A stretch of 64,000 nucleotides of DNA from Streptomyces varsoviensis (lineage in GTDB: Bacteria; Actinomycetota; Actinomycetes; Streptomycetales; Streptomycetaceae): assembly GCF_000718635.1 (NCBI RefSeq), contig NZ_JOBF01000010.1, positions 62,001 to 126,000 of the forward strand, read 5' to 3'. The notes beneath the pieces were generated by a model. That model saw nothing but the letters and a program-made list of their open reading frames with translations, had not been told where the DNA came from and ran no database searches. Each line of letters begins with the position of its first letter. The stretch's first letter is position 1. This document shows, piece after piece, positions 7,435 through 15,600 of the stretch. A program made the position numbers and the translations under genes.

Positions 7435-8085
7435 TCACCTGGCAACGGTCCGGCCCGCCGCCTCCTCCTCGCGGGGACGGCCGGCAGCCGCCTCTTCGCG
7501 CCCCGCCGGGGGCCGGCCCTCCGTCCAGACGAGGACCATTTCGAGCCTCCCGATGCGCCAGCCCTGATCCGTCCGTACGGCCTCCCCCTCGACGTAAGTG
7601 CCAATGGTGAACCGCGGGTTCGCGTCGGGCCCGCGGGCGGCGAGGACTTCGGGGAGGTGGATGTGGTCGGCGACGAGGTTGGCCCGGAAGGCGGCCCGGT
7701 CCCCGCCGGGTTCGATCACCTCGACCACGTGATCGCTGGTCCGGTGCAGGGTCCGTACGAACGGGGCGACGCCTTCCGCGCTCGCCTCGGCCAGCCCGGC
7801 CGCGCCGGTGTGGGAGCCGATCGGGAATTCCAGCCGTACGTCATCGGTGAAGATCGACCGCACCCACGCGTCGGTGAACCGCCGCTCGTCGATGTCGGCG
7901 AAGTAGCGGGTGATGAGGGCGCTGACCTCGGAGCGGTCGAGGAGGTCGAGGAGGTCGCGCAACGCGCCGGTCGCGTCCGGGTTCAGGGTGTTTCTGTCCG
8001 TGTCCGTGTCCGTGTCCGTGTCCGTGTCCGAGTTCGTGTCCGTGTCCGAGTTCGTGTCCGAGTTCGTGTCCGAGTTCGTGTCCAT
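7435..8085 (-). CDS. SnoaL/NTF2-like protein with Thr-Asp repeat head
   Basis: About 216 residues. The first 35 residues are an almost pure run of Thr-Asp and Asn-Ser-Asp units encoded by a hexanucleotide tract. A SnoaL/NTF2-like alpha+beta barrel follows (about residues 45-190): ALITRYFADIDERRFTDAWVRSIFTDDVRLEFP near its start and IGTYVEGEAVRTDQGWRIGRLEMVLVW near its end. NTF2-like proteins act as small-molecule isomerases, cyclases or binding proteins, and the substrate here is unknown. Two starts compete, ATG at 8085 and TTG at 8109, and neither has a good ribosome site. The tail is Glu/Arg/Ala-rich. Confidence 0.75.
   Translation of the reverse strand: MDTNSDTNSDTNSDTDTNSDTDTDTDTDTDRNTLNPDATGALRDLLDLLDRSEVSALITRYFADIDERRFTDAWVRSIFTDDVRLEFPIGSHTGAAGLAEASAEGVAPFVRTLHRTSDHVVEVIEPGGDRAAFRANLVADHIHLPEVLAARGPDANPRFTIGTYVEGEAVRTDQGWRIGRLEMVLVWTEGRPPAGREEAAAGRPREEEAAGRTVAR
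7995..8082 (-). repeat. In-frame hexanucleotide repeat (GACACG-type) encoding Thr-Asp
   Basis: On the plus strand, units of GTCCGT and GTCCGAGTTC alternate for about 88 bp at the very start of the NTF2-like coding sequence. Unit gain or loss keeps the frame if whole hexamers change. The tract could alter the distance between ribosome site and folded domain. Confidence 0.85.
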
Positions 8086-8237
8086 GAGGAAAGGGTCGAA
8101 CTTAAACAATGGTTCATGTCAAGTGAGTACGTTCGTGAGAGGGGCACTCGGCGCGAACGGCAAGGCCCTGGCCCCCTACCTCTTTCGGGGCGGCCCGGGA
8201 AACGCTGGTGGTGACGCACCTTGGAGGAAGCCGCTTC

Positions 8238-9275
8238 ATGACCACTGACCGGATGACCGAACCGACTACCGCCGACCCGATGACCGCCCCGACGACCGAC
8301 CCGACGACGGCCCCGTCCGCCGACCCGACAGCCGTCTCGTCCGCCGAGCCGGCCGCCGGCTCGGCCGATGCCCCCGCCGCGGCCGGCTCGACCGATGCCC
8401 CCGCCGCCGACGGCTGGTACGTGGACGACCGCTGCACGAACTGCGATGTCGTACGGCAGGTCGCCCCCGGCCTGTTCGTCGAGGCCGACGGCCGCTCCCA
8501 GCTCCACCACCAGCCCCGCGACGAGAGAGAGTTGGCGCAACTGCACGCCGCCGCCTACGCGTGCCACACCCGCTCCGTCCGCCACCCGTCGCTGCGGCTG
8601 GACCCGGCGCTGGACCCGTACCCGATGGAACTGGACGACGACCTCTACTTCTGCGGCCACAACTCCACGCAGACGGCCGCCGCCAACGCCTACCTGCTGC
8701 GCCGCCCCTCCGGCTCGGTGCTGATGATCGACACGCCGCGCTGGAACGCGTCGCTGGCCGACCGTTACGCGCGGCTGGGCCCCGTGACCGACGTGCTCCT
8801 CACCCACCGCGACCACGTCGCCCACGGCCGCCGCTACGCCGACCACTACGGCGCGCGGCTGTGGATCCACGAGGACGACCTCGACGCCGCCCCGGACGCC
8901 GACCACATCCTCCGCGGCCTGGACCCGACCGAGGTCGCCGAGGGCGTCATCGCCCACCCGCTCCCCGGTCACACCGAGGGCAGCGTCCTCTACATCGCCG
9001 ACGAGCGGTACTGCTTCAGCGGCGACAGCCTGTACTGGTCCCGCACCACGGGCGACATCGAGGTCGCCGAGAACATCACCTGGTACTCCATCGAGGTCCT
9101 GGCCGCCTCCCTCGCCCGTACGGTCGACCGCCTCCGCTTCGAATGGGTCCTCCCCGGCCACGGCGACCGCCGCCGCCTCCCCGCCGACGAGATGTCCCGC
9201 CGCATGCACGCCTTGGCGGCCCGCGCCCAGTCCCTCCGCCCCCGCCCCGTCGACTTCACGGCCCACCGCTGGTGA
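8238..9275 (+). CDS. MBL-fold metallo-hydrolase with N-terminal ferredoxin-like domain
   Basis: The 345-residue protein opens with a Thr/Ala/Pro/Asp-rich region of about 55 residues. A single-cluster ferredoxin-like module comes next (about 62-115): CTNC, then VAPGLFVEADGRS, then AAAYACHTRSV. This has the C-x2-C and distal A-C arrangement of short 4Fe-4S ferredoxins. The metallo-beta-lactamase domain follows (about 130-335), with LLTHRDHVAHG as the metal motif, HPLPGHTEGSV, FSGDSLYW and a final LPGHGDR. A redox cluster fused to an MBL hydrolase suggests electron transfer or cluster-dependent hydrolysis or sensing. The ATG at 8238 is chosen because GGAGG lies 10 nt upstream. Confidence 0.82.
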   Translation: MTTDRMTEPTTADPMTAPTTDPTTAPSADPTAVSSAEPAAGSADAPAAAGSTDAPAADGWYVDDRCTNCDVVRQVAPGLFVEADGRSQLHHQPRDERELAQLHAAAYACHTRSVRHPSLRLDPALDPYPMELDDDLYFCGHNSTQTAAANAYLLRRPSGSVLMIDTPRWNASLADRYARLGPVTDVLLTHRDHVAHGRRYADHYGARLWIHEDDLDAAPDADHILRGLDPTEVAEGVIAHPLPGHTEGSVLYIADERYCFSGDSLYWSRTTGDIEVAENITWYSIEVLAASLARTVDRLRFEWVLPGHGDRRRLPADEMSRRMHALAARAQSLRPRPVDFTAHRW

Positions 9276-9318
9276 CGCACGCCTGACGGCGGGGGGCAGC
9301 CCACGGCGGGCCGGGGTC

Positions 9319-9495
9319 GTATACGGGCGGTCGTTCGTGTGCGGGGCGTTGGACCGCGTACGGGCGGTTGTTCGTGTACGGGCCTTGGGCCGCGTACGGG
9401 GGGTTGTTCGTGTACGGGCGTTGGGCCGCGTACGGGCAACAGGTCGCGTACGGGGGACGGGCCGCGTATGGACGACGGCCGCGTACGAGCGGGGG
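9319..9495. repeat. 36-bp tandem repeat, about five copies
   Basis: Units start at 9319, 9355, 9391, 9427 and 9463, each beginning CGCGTACGGG or a close variant and containing a second GTACGGG block 22 bp later. The array fills the gap between the MBL gene and the convergent MarR gene. There are no unique spacers, so it is a minisatellite, not a CRISPR. Confidence 0.85.
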
Positions 9496-9496
9496 T

Positions 9497-9940
9497 TCAG
9501 TCCGCGGGCGCGTCGATGAGCAGGCGGATGCCGTCGACCAGCGCCTGCGCCTGCCCGTCGGGCCAGTCCGCGATCCGGCCCGCGAGGTGCCGGGCCAGCG
9601 CGTCGCGGAGCCCGGTGACCGCGGCGTGTCCCTCGGGCGTCAGGACGAGCAGGGTGGCCCGGCGGTCGCGGGGGTCGGGGCTGCGTTCGAGCAGGCCCGC
9701 GGCTTCGAGCCGGTCGGCGTAGCGGCTCGCGCCGGAGCGGTCGATGCCGACCTCGTCGGCGAGCCGGGCCGCCGATTGCGGCCCGAGCCGGGCCAGCCCG
9801 CTGAGCACCGGGTAGGTCTGGCGGTCGAGGCCCGGCGGCGCCGATTCGAGGGCCGCGTTGTAGAGCGCGCTCCGGTTGCGCCGTAGCAGCAGTTCCCCCA
9901 GCACTTGCGCGAGGTCCCGCGACAGATCCGTATTCGCCAT
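9497..9940 (-). CDS. MarR-family transcriptional regulator
   Basis: The 147-residue protein has the MarR winged-helix layout. Helices flank [60 protein letters not shown], including the DxRxx wing motif. MarR proteins are usually repressors that release DNA on binding lipophilic ligands. The gene diverges from an MFS exporter at 10022, and the shared promoter holds two copies of a 19-bp palindrome also found upstream of the NTF2-like gene at 17105. This is the classic local repressor/exporter arrangement. The ATG at 9940 matches the family start; the frame continues upstream only as a shadow of the MFS gene. Confidence 0.9.
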   Translation of the reverse strand: MANTDLSRDLAQVLGELLLRRNRSALYNAALESAPPGLDRQTYPVLSGLARLGPQSAARLADEVGIDRSGASRYADRLEAAGLLERSPDPRDRRATLLVLTPEGHAAVTGLRDALARHLAGRIADWPDGQAQALVDGIRLLIDAPAD

Positions 9941-9950
9941 CCACCAATAA

Positions 9951-9969
9951 TACGTGCGGATCGCACGGA
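9951..9969. promoter_or_regulatory. MarR operator copy 1
   Basis: CGTGCG-GAT-CGCACG (9953-9967) is a perfect dyad 11 nt upstream of the MarR start. It matches the core of the sites at 9986, 17014 and 17054, with consensus TGCGTGCrrATCrCACGCA. Its position fits autorepression. Confidence 0.65.
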
Positions 9970-9978
9970 GTGAGCGTA

Positions 9979-10011
9979 GGGTTGATGCGTGCGAATCACA
10001 CGCATCAACCC
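9979..10011. promoter_or_regulatory. Extended palindrome and MarR operator copy 2 before the MFS start
   Basis: The arms GGGTTGATGCGTG and CACGCATCAACCC are perfect complements around a 7-nt spacer. The central 19 bp (9986-10004) is TGCGTGCGAATCACACGCA, another copy of the shared operator. It ends 10 nt before the chosen MFS ATG and would block transcription initiation or fold in the leader. Confidence 0.7.
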
Positions 10012-10021
10012 TGGGGGGCCC

Positions 10022-11815
10022 ATGGGACTCATGCTCGACGGAGAGCGAACGATCGGCACATGGAGGTGGCGCCGTGGGGCGCTGGTCGGGCCGGTGCTCG
10101 TGCTGGCCACGCTCGTCTCCAGCATCATCAGTTCCTTCGGCGCTCCGCTGATCCCCACCGTGGCCCGCGACTTGCATACGTCGCTGAGCACGGCGCAGTG
10201 GTCGCTGACCGTGGCGCTGCTGGTCGGCGCGGCCAGCTCCCCCGTCCTGGGCCGGCTCGGCGACGGCCCGCGACGGCGAACGACCTTGCTCGGCGGCCTG
10301 GCCGTGGTCACGGCGGGCGGTGTCATAGCCGCACTGGCAGGCGATTTGGGGCTGCTGCTCCTCGGCCGCGCGCTCCAAGGCGTCGGGCTCGGACTGGCAC
10401 CGCTGGCGATGGCCACCGCCCGGGACGTACTGCCTCAGGCCAAGGTCGCGCCGATGATCGCCCTGTTGTCGGTGTCGGCGGGGGCCGGCCTCGGCGCCGG
10501 CTATCCGATCAGCGGGCTGCTCGCCGACGCGTGGGGGCTGGCGGGTGCGTACTGGTTCGGCGCGTTCGTCTCCGGCCTCGCGCTGGTCTGCGTCGCCGCC
10601 GTCGTACCGTCGAGCGGCGCGGCGCGCGGCGACGGCACGGCGCGCGGCGACAGCACGGCGCGCGGCGACAGCACGGCGCGCGGCGACAGCACGGCGCGCG
10701 GCGACAGCACGGCGCGCGGCGACAGCACGGCGCGCGGCGACGGCGCGGCGCGTGGTGCCCCCGCCCAACTCGACGGCCCCACGCCGTCCGACGGCCCCAC
10801 GCCGTCCGACCGCCCCGCCCGGCTCGATCGCCTCGGTGCCGTACTGCTCGCATTGGCGCTGGTCACCACCCTGGTGGCCGTGGCGGAGGGGACGCAGTGG
10901 GGCTGGGGTTCGCTGACGATCATCGGCCTGCTGGCCGCCGGAGCGGCGCTCTTCACGGTCTGGGCCGTACAGCAACTGCGCGCCGATCACCCGCTGGTTC
11001 AACTGCGTCTGCTGCGCCACCCCTCCGTACTGTCCGCCGACGCCTGCGCCTTGGTGCTCGGCATCGCGATGTACATCGTGCTGTCCGGGGTGACGGAGTT
11101 CGTGCAGTCCCCGCGCGCGGGCGGGTTCGGGTTCTCCGCGTCGGCCGTCGTGGCCGGGCTCGTCCTCATACCCCTGTCCTTCTTCATGCTGAGCGCTTCC
11201 CGCGCCCTGCCGGCCTTGGTGACCCGCCTGGGAATCCGGGCGGTACTGACGCTGGGCTGCCTCGTATCCGCGCTGGGCTGCGCGTTCTTCGCCGTCTTCC
11301 ATGACGCCCTGTGGCAGGCCTTCGTCATGACGGGCGTCCTGGGCGTGGGCCTGGGCACCACCTTCGCCGCGATTCCGGGTCTGATCGTGCAGGCGATCCC
11401 CGCCCGGGAGACAGGCAGCGCCCTGGGCTTCTACCAGGTGGTCCGCTTCACCGGCTTCTCCCTGGGCAGCGCGCTCGCCGCCACCGTCCTGGCCGCTCAT
11501 GACGACGGCAACGGGCGGCCGACGGCGGGCGGTTACACCATGGTGCTGTGGATCTCCGTCGGCTTCTGCCTGTTCGCCGCCGCCCTCGCATGGGTCCTGC
11601 CCGCAAGGGCGGCAAGGGCCGCGAGGTCCGCAAGGCTCACGAGGTCCGCAAGGCCCGCGAGGCTCACGAGGTCCGCCAGGGCCGCAAGGTCCGCCAGGGC
11701 CGCAAGGTCCGCCAGGGCCGGGCGGGACGAACGACCCACGCCCGCGGAACAGACGCCCGCCGAGGAGACCCGGCCGCCGCGGGAACGGGCCGACAGCGAC
11801 GACCTCTCGTCGTAG
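10022..11815 (+). CDS. MFS drug exporter (DHA2/EmrB-QacA-like)
   Basis: The 597-residue protein has an MFS core with motif A near [17 protein letters not shown] and motif C-like Gly-rich helix 5 ([19 protein letters not shown]), the pattern of drug:H+ antiporters. Two low-complexity inserts are unusual. Seven tandem 6-residue units (GDSTAR type, residues about 203-244) lie in the central cytoplasmic loop, and an Ala/Arg/Ser-rich basic tail follows about residue 525. The ATG at 10022 is preferred over the GTG at 9989, because GGGGGG precedes it and the GTG lies inside the operator palindrome. It diverges from the MarR gene, which probably represses it. Confidence 0.88.
   Translation: MGLMLDGERTIGTWRWRRGALVGPVLVLATLVSSIISSFGAPLIPTVARDLHTSLSTAQWSLTVALLVGAASSPVLGRLGDGPRRRTTLLGGLAVVTAGGVIAALAGDLGLLLLGRALQGVGLGLAPLAMATARDVLPQAKVAPMIALLSVSAGAGLGAGYPISGLLADAWGLAGAYWFGAFVSGLALVCVAAVVPSSGAARGDGTARGDSTARGDSTARGDSTARGDSTARGDSTARGDGAARGAPAQLDGPTPSDGPTPSDRPARLDRLGAVLLALALVTTLVAVAEGTQWGWGSLTIIGLLAAGAALFTVWAVQQLRADHPLVQLRLLRHPSVLSADACALVLGIAMYIVLSGVTEFVQSPRAGGFGFSASAVVAGLVLIPLSFFMLSASRALPALVTRLGIRAVLTLGCLVSALGCAFFAVFHDALWQAFVMTGVLGVGLGTTFAAIPGLIVQAIPARETGSALGFYQVVRFTGFSLGSALAATVLAAHDDGNGRPTAGGYTMVLWISVGFCLFAAALAWVLPARAARAARSARLTRSARPARLTRSARAARSARAARSARAGRDERPTPAEQTPAEETRPPRERADSDDLSS
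10628..10753 (+). repeat. 18-bp in-frame minisatellite in the MFS loop, seven units
   Basis: Seven 18-bp units of GGCGACAGCACGGCGCGC, the first and last slightly diverged, encode GDSTAR repeats. The copies are nearly identical, which implies recent expansion and likely length variation between strains. Confidence 0.95.
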
Positions 11816-11857
11816 GCGGGGGGGAAGGGCAGGGGGCGGCGCCCGTCGGCACAGGGC

Positions 11858-12619
11858 TCAACGGGTGGTATAGGCACCTCCGTTGACATGGAGGGTCTGG
11901 CCGGTGATGTGGCGGGCGTTCGCGCCGGCGAGGAAGTACGCGGTCTCGGCGATGTCGGCCACCGTGCCGGGGCGCTTGTTGTGGGTCTCCTCGATGAGCG
12001 CGGTACGGCGTTCGGCGGCGAGCCCGCCGTGGAAGAAGTTGGTGTCTTCGATGTATCCGGGTGAGATGACATTGCAGGTGACGCCGTGGGGGCCCAGCTC
12101 GGCGGAGAGGGCGGCGTTCCAGGCCGCGAGCGCGGCCTTCGCCGCTCCGTAGGAACCGCCGCGGCGTTCGGCGCCGATCGAGCCGATGCTGATGACGGCG
12201 CTGCCGGGGGCGAGCCGGTCGCGGAGCGCGGTGGTGGTCAGTACGGCGCCGAGCAGGTTCTGGTTCAGGTTGGTCTGCCACTCGGCGTGGACGGCTTCGA
12301 GCGGTGACACCCCCTCCGGCTGCGCGCCGGGCAGCCCGCCGGCGGCGTTCACCAGCACGTCCAGGCTGCCGGGCTTGCCGTGGCTACCGGAGTTGCCGTC
12401 GCTGCCGAGGCCGTCGAGGCGGGCGGCGAGGGCGGCGACCGCGCCGGGGTCGGTGGCGTCGCAGACGATGCCGTGGACGCCGAGTTCCTTGGCGGTGCTC
12501 TCGACGGTGTCGGCGTGGCGTCCGGTGATGAAGACCTGGGCTTGTTCGGCCGCGAAGCGGGCCGCGGTGGCGCGGCCGATGCCGCTGGTGGCGCCGGTTA
12601 CGAGGACGGTGCAGGTCAC
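11858..12619 (-). CDS. Short-chain dehydrogenase/reductase
   Basis: The 253-residue SDR has the cofactor motif [10 protein letters not shown] at residues 9-18, NAAGG near 95, the catalytic Ser in SIGSIGA, and Tyr-x-x-x-Lys in [11 protein letters not shown]-terminal [11 protein letters not shown] is typical of classical SDRs. It would reduce or oxidise a small carbonyl or alcohol with NAD(P)H. The GTG start at 12619 is chosen for the strong GGAG site 6 nt upstream, although the frame stays open to an ATG at 12682 inside the operator. It diverges from a MarR gene, with a perfect inverted repeat between them. Confidence 0.9.
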   Translation of the reverse strand: MTCTVLVTGATSGIGRATAARFAAEQAQVFITGRHADTVESTAKELGVHGIVCDATDPGAVAALAARLDGLGSDGNSGSHGKPGSLDVLVNAAGGLPGAQPEGVSPLEAVHAEWQTNLNQNLLGAVLTTTALRDRLAPGSAVISIGSIGAERRGGSYGAAKAALAAWNAALSAELGPHGVTCNVISPGYIEDTNFFHGGLAAERRTALIEETHNKRPGTVADIAETAYFLAGANARHITGQTLHVNGGAYTTR

Positions 12620-12643
12620 GGGTTTCTCCAGCTCGACGGGTAT

Positions 12644-12680
12644 GTTTAGCTCTAATCGTTTGGTATGTTCAGAGCTAAAC
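12644..12680. promoter_or_regulatory. Inverted-repeat operator between SDR and MarR genes
   Basis: GTTTAGCTCT (12644-12653) and AGAGCTAAAC (12671-12680) are perfect complements separated by 17 bp. Each half is itself nearly palindromic (TTAG-CT-CTAA), so the region may hold two MarR dimer sites in opposite orientation. It is AT-rich against its surroundings and lies between the two divergent starts. Confidence 0.7.
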
Positions 12681-12715
12681 ATGAGGCTGAGCGGTAGGGC
12701 AAGGTGAGCTGGACC

Positions 12716-13375
12716 ATGCCGGATGAAACGCCGGACGGAACGCCGGAGGAAACGAAAGACTCCGGCGGCGGAACGAAAGACCCCAGTGTCGGAGCGACGG
12801 ACTCCGACAGCGGAGCGACAGACCCCGGTCGCGCATGGCCGCCCTACCCGGCCGCGGAGATCGCGGCGGCCTGGCGCCGGGAGCAGCCGGGGGCGCCGAC
12901 GCAGTCGATCGAGATCGTGACCCCGATCTGGTGGCTGGGCAAACTCTTCACGGACGACCGCGCCCGGGCGCTGCGGGCCGCCGGCATCGACGCGGCCACC
13001 TTGGACCTGCTGTCCGTCCTGCGCCGCGGCGGCCCCCCGTACACGCTGACCACGCGCGAGATCGCCAACCGGACACTCGTCACCGCGGGGGCCGTCTCGC
13101 AACGCGTCGCCCGCGCCGAGAGCCAGGGGTTCGTCGAGCGGACCGCGGAGCGGCGGTCGCCCGGGCAGACGGGGCGTACCGCGGTGCGGGTGACGCTGAC
13201 GGCCGCCGGCTACGAGCTCATCGAGCAGTCCGTCGCCGAGGTCCTGAACCGGGAGGCGCGGCTCGTCGACGGCCTGTCGGCCGCCGAGCGGGAAACCCTG
13301 GCCGGGCTGCTGGACAAGCTGCTGCGGCAGGTCGGCGAGCGGACGGCCAACGGCGCGGACGACCCGAGGGACTGA
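12716..13375 (+). CDS. MarR-family transcriptional regulator
   Basis: About 219 residues. An Asp/Gly/Thr-rich leader of about 35 residues precedes the winged helix. The HTH includes LTTREIANRTLVTAGAVSQRVARAESQGFVERTAE, and the wing RRSPGQTGRTAVRVTLTAAG follows. The family controls stress or drug-response genes and senses small molecules. It diverges from the SDR, and the operator at 12644-12680 probably serves both. The ATG at 12716 has AAGGTGAG 7 nt upstream; the GTG at 12704 is less favoured. Its 3' end, including the stop codon, is duplicated downstream. Confidence 0.88.
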   Translation: MPDETPDGTPEETKDSGGGTKDPSVGATDSDSGATDPGRAWPPYPAAEIAAAWRREQPGAPTQSIEIVTPIWWLGKLFTDDRARALRAAGIDAATLDLLSVLRRGGPPYTLTTREIANRTLVTAGAVSQRVARAESQGFVERTAERRSPGQTGRTAVRVTLTAAGYELIEQSVAEVLNREARLVDGLSAAERETLAGLLDKLLRQVGERTANGADDPRD

Positions 13376-13671
13376 CCTGCCCAACCGCCCGTCACGGCCC
13401 GAGGGACTGACCTGCCCAACCGCCCCTCACGGCCCGCTGGTTCACCGTCGGCCCAACCGCCCGTCACGTCACGGCCCGCCAGTTCAGCGCCGGGGCACCC
13501 GCCCGCCACGGCTCGCCGATTCAGCGCCGAAGCCGGGGAAGCCGGGGCCCCACGGCAGCGGGGCCCCCACCGCAGCGGCGTCTCCACGCCGACGTCCCCA
13601 CGTCGGCGGCGTCTCCACGGCAGCGGAGTCCCCACGCCGGCGGCTGCACGGCAGTGGCTACACGGCAGCGG
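13366..13671. repeat. Degenerate repeats containing a second copy of the MarR 3' end
   Basis: The block CCCGAGGGACTGACCTGCCC, which includes the MarR stop codon, recurs 35 bp later (second TGA at 13408). CCAACCGCCCGTCACGGCCC-like units then continue to about 13520. From about 13550 to 13671, CACGGCAGCGG/CACGCCG units follow. No gene is seen in the 296-nt gap, which separates two convergent genes. Confidence 0.75.
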
Positions 13672-14718
13672 CTACTGGAGGGTTCCGACACCTGCGCTGC
13701 GTACGAGCGCGCGGCCCTGCGGAGTGGCTACGTGGAGGGTGCGGCCGGCGTCGCGGACCGTGATGAGCAGGCCCGCGCCGCGGAGCACCGCGACGTGCTG
13801 GCTCACGGCCGGGTTCGACACGCCCAGCCGCCTGGCCGTCTCGCCGGTGCCGCACCCCGTGCAGGCGGCTACGAGCACGGCCGCGCGTACGGGGCCCAGC
13901 AGCGCGCTCAGGGCGGCGTCGCGGGCGGTACGGGCGTCGTCGGCGCCGGAGGGGCGGGCCGCGTCGTGCCGTACGGGGTAGACGAGGACCGGCGGCAGGC
14001 CGGCGTCGGCGAGGCTCACCGGGGCCGGCCAGCAGAAGAACGACGGTTGCAGCACCAGCCCTCGGCCCTCCAGCCGGAGCGTCTGCCGCACCGGGTAGGC
14101 GACCTCCAACACCGGTGGCCGCCAGCGCATCTGCGGCCCCAGCCCGGCGAGCAGCCCGTCCACGCCGCCGTCGAGCAGGGCGCGCAGCCGGTCCACCCGG
14201 TCCGCCTCCACGTGCGCGCGGACCCGCGGCCAGTACGGGGCGACCGCCTCCGCCTGGTACGCGCGTATGGCCGCGCCGAGGGCCCGTAACGCCTCCGCGT
14301 CGCCGCGCGCCAGCGCCCCCATCCAGCCGGGCGTTTCCCGCTCGGCCGCGAGTCGCCGCAATTCCGCCGCCAGCCGGGTGCGGGGCGTACTCAATACGGC
14401 GTCCACCGCGGCATCGAACCCCTTGCCGCTGTCCTCGCCCGTCGCCTCTACGGCAGCAGCAGCCGCCGGAGAAGTCGCCGAAGTGACCGTCGGAGTCAGG
14501 AAATCCGGGGAATAGCCCCGGGGCGGCAGCAATGAGGCCAGCCGCCTGCTCTCGCGCGAAAGGCGGGCCCGTACCGCGCCGCGCCAGTCGCCGAAAGCCC
14601 TTGCCCCGTCCCGCCGTTGCAGCGTCTGCACGCTATTGGCGATCTCCCACATACGGTCCGGGCCCGCCGCCACCCGAACCCGCGCCAGATCATCCGGACC
14701 GAACACGACTCGCAACAC
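13672..14718 (-). CDS. ArsR/SmtB-type HTH regulator with long N-terminal domain (DUF5937-like)
   Basis: The 348-residue protein is larger than ordinary ArsR regulators. Residues 1-250 form a mixed domain (start LRVVFGPDDLARVRVA) of the kind annotated as DUF5937 in Streptomyces. The winged helix is at the C-terminus (about 260-340): LVAACTGCGTGETARRLGVSNPAVSQHVAVLRGAGLL. No classical ArsR metal-binding cysteine cluster is evident, so the ligand is unknown. The GTG start at 14718 follows GGGGGG 4 nt upstream. It points away from the lectin gene, with a (CTGG)n repeat in the divergent region. Confidence 0.85.
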   Translation of the reverse strand: MLRVVFGPDDLARVRVAAGPDRMWEIANSVQTLQRRDGARAFGDWRGAVRARLSRESRRLASLLPPRGYSPDFLTPTVTSATSPAAAAAVEATGEDSGKGFDAAVDAVLSTPRTRLAAELRRLAAERETPGWMGALARGDAEALRALGAAIRAYQAEAVAPYWPRVRAHVEADRVDRLRALLDGGVDGLLAGLGPQMRWRPPVLEVAYPVRQTLRLEGRGLVLQPSFFCWPAPVSLADAGLPPVLVYPVRHDAARPSGADDARTARDAALSALLGPVRAAVLVAACTGCGTGETARRLGVSNPAVSQHVAVLRGAGLLITVRDAGRTLHVATPQGRALVRSAGVGTLQ

Positions 14719-14756
14719 AACGCCCCCCGCGCGATGCCGACGAATTACCGTCCTGT

Positions 14757-14814
14757 GTCTGTCTGCCTGCCTGCCTGGCTGCCTGCCTGCCTGGCTGGCT
14801 GGCTGGCTGGCTGC
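14757..14814 (+). repeat. Tetranucleotide tract (CTGC/CTGG)n upstream of the lectin gene
   Basis: About 14 units of CTGT/CTGC/CTGG run in the divergent region, ending about 145 nt before the lectin start. The last six are nearly uniform CTGG. The same repeat, in the same orientation relative to the downstream gene, occurs at 19325-19368. Confidence 0.95.
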
Positions 14815-14959
14815 TACCGCATCGCTGCATCGCCGCCCGCCCGCAAGCTGGCGGTTTAAGCCGTGCCTTACCTCCGTTGTCCCACCGGCACCACGACGCT
14901 CACCCTTACACGGTCACAACAGACGACTCTCAGATAGAGAGACCTTCAGGAGGCACGTT

Positions 14960-15433
14960 TTGTTGCTCCGCAAGCGCACGAAATTCGCACTCGCCGTCTC
15001 CTCCGCCCTTCTGCTCGGCGGAGCGATGGCCTCGCCGGCCATGGCCGTCTCCGCGCCGCCCAAGGCCGACGACGTGGTGCAGACATTCGGCAACATGTTC
15101 ACGGGTTCCTGCCTCGACGACAGCGAATACGGACTGCGCGGCTACCAATGCAACGGGGGCGTCTACCAGGACTGGAGCGTCCACGTGTGGAACGACGGCA
15201 CCCGCCAGCTCAGGAACGTCGCCACCAACCGCTGCCTCTACGACGACGGGTACACCCTCGCGACCCGCGGTTGCGACTCGTCGCCGCAGCAGAGCTGGTG
15301 GATCACCCATCACCGCGCCGATTCGATTTCCTTCCAGAGCCAGGCCACCGGTGAGTGCCTGGACGACAGCGAATACGGGCTCCGCACGATCGGCTGCGTC
15401 GGCGGCAGCAACGACCACCAACTCTGGCGCTGA
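14960..15433 (+). CDS. Secreted ricin-type beta-trefoil lectin
   Basis: The 157-residue protein begins with a Sec signal peptide (LLRKRTKFALAVSSALLLGG, cleavage expected after PAMAVSA). The mature part is a single ricin-type trefoil with three repeats. Two near-identical CLDDSEYGLR elements (about residues 53 and 131) flank a CLYDDGYTL element (about 93). Each is followed by the Cys and Q-x-W-like or D-W position, and the chain ends in HQLW. Such modules bind galactose-type sugars, usually attached to hydrolases, but here the lectin stands alone. The TTG start at 14960 is chosen because AGGAGG lies exactly 6 nt upstream. Confidence 0.88.
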   Translation: MLLRKRTKFALAVSSALLLGGAMASPAMAVSAPPKADDVVQTFGNMFTGSCLDDSEYGLRGYQCNGGVYQDWSVHVWNDGTRQLRNVATNRCLYDDGYTLATRGCDSSPQQSWWITHHRADSISFQSQATGECLDDSEYGLRTIGCVGGSNDHQLWR

Positions 15434-15510
15434 CGGTCGCCTGCGGCGAGCGGCGAGCTGGAAACGGCGAGCGGCGAGCTGGGAACTGCAACCGAGCCGG
15501 GCGCTCGCAT

Positions 15511-15578
15511 GAGCACCGCGGGTCGATGAGCCTCGCGAGTCGGTGAGCACCGCGGGTCGATGAGCCCCGCGAGTCGGT
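15511..15578. repeat. 34-bp tandem duplication
   Basis: Two copies of a 34-bp unit starting GAGCACCGCGGGTCGATGAG differ at one base. They lie between the lectin gene and the DsbA-like gene. Shorter GCGAGCGGCGAGCTGG copies occur just before, at about 15446-15483. Confidence 0.9.
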
Positions 15579-15600
15579 GGACGGCGCATAGGCTGGCCGG

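Noticed and set aside
9319..9495. Possible CRISPR-like array
   Set aside because: The 36-bp units abut directly with gradual divergence and no unique spacers, and no cas genes are near.
9989..10021. GTG at 9989 as the MFS start
   Set aside because: It lies inside the operator palindrome and lacks a ribosome site, while the ATG at 10022 has GGGGGG just upstream.
10628..10753. RGD cell-adhesion motifs in the MFS loop
   Set aside because: The RGD triplets arise from repeat units in a predicted cytoplasmic loop, so adhesion is implausible.
12620..12682. ATG at 12682 as the SDR start
   Set aside because: The extension would run through the inverted-repeat operator, and the GTG at 12619 has a strong GGAG site and gives a standard SDR N-terminus.
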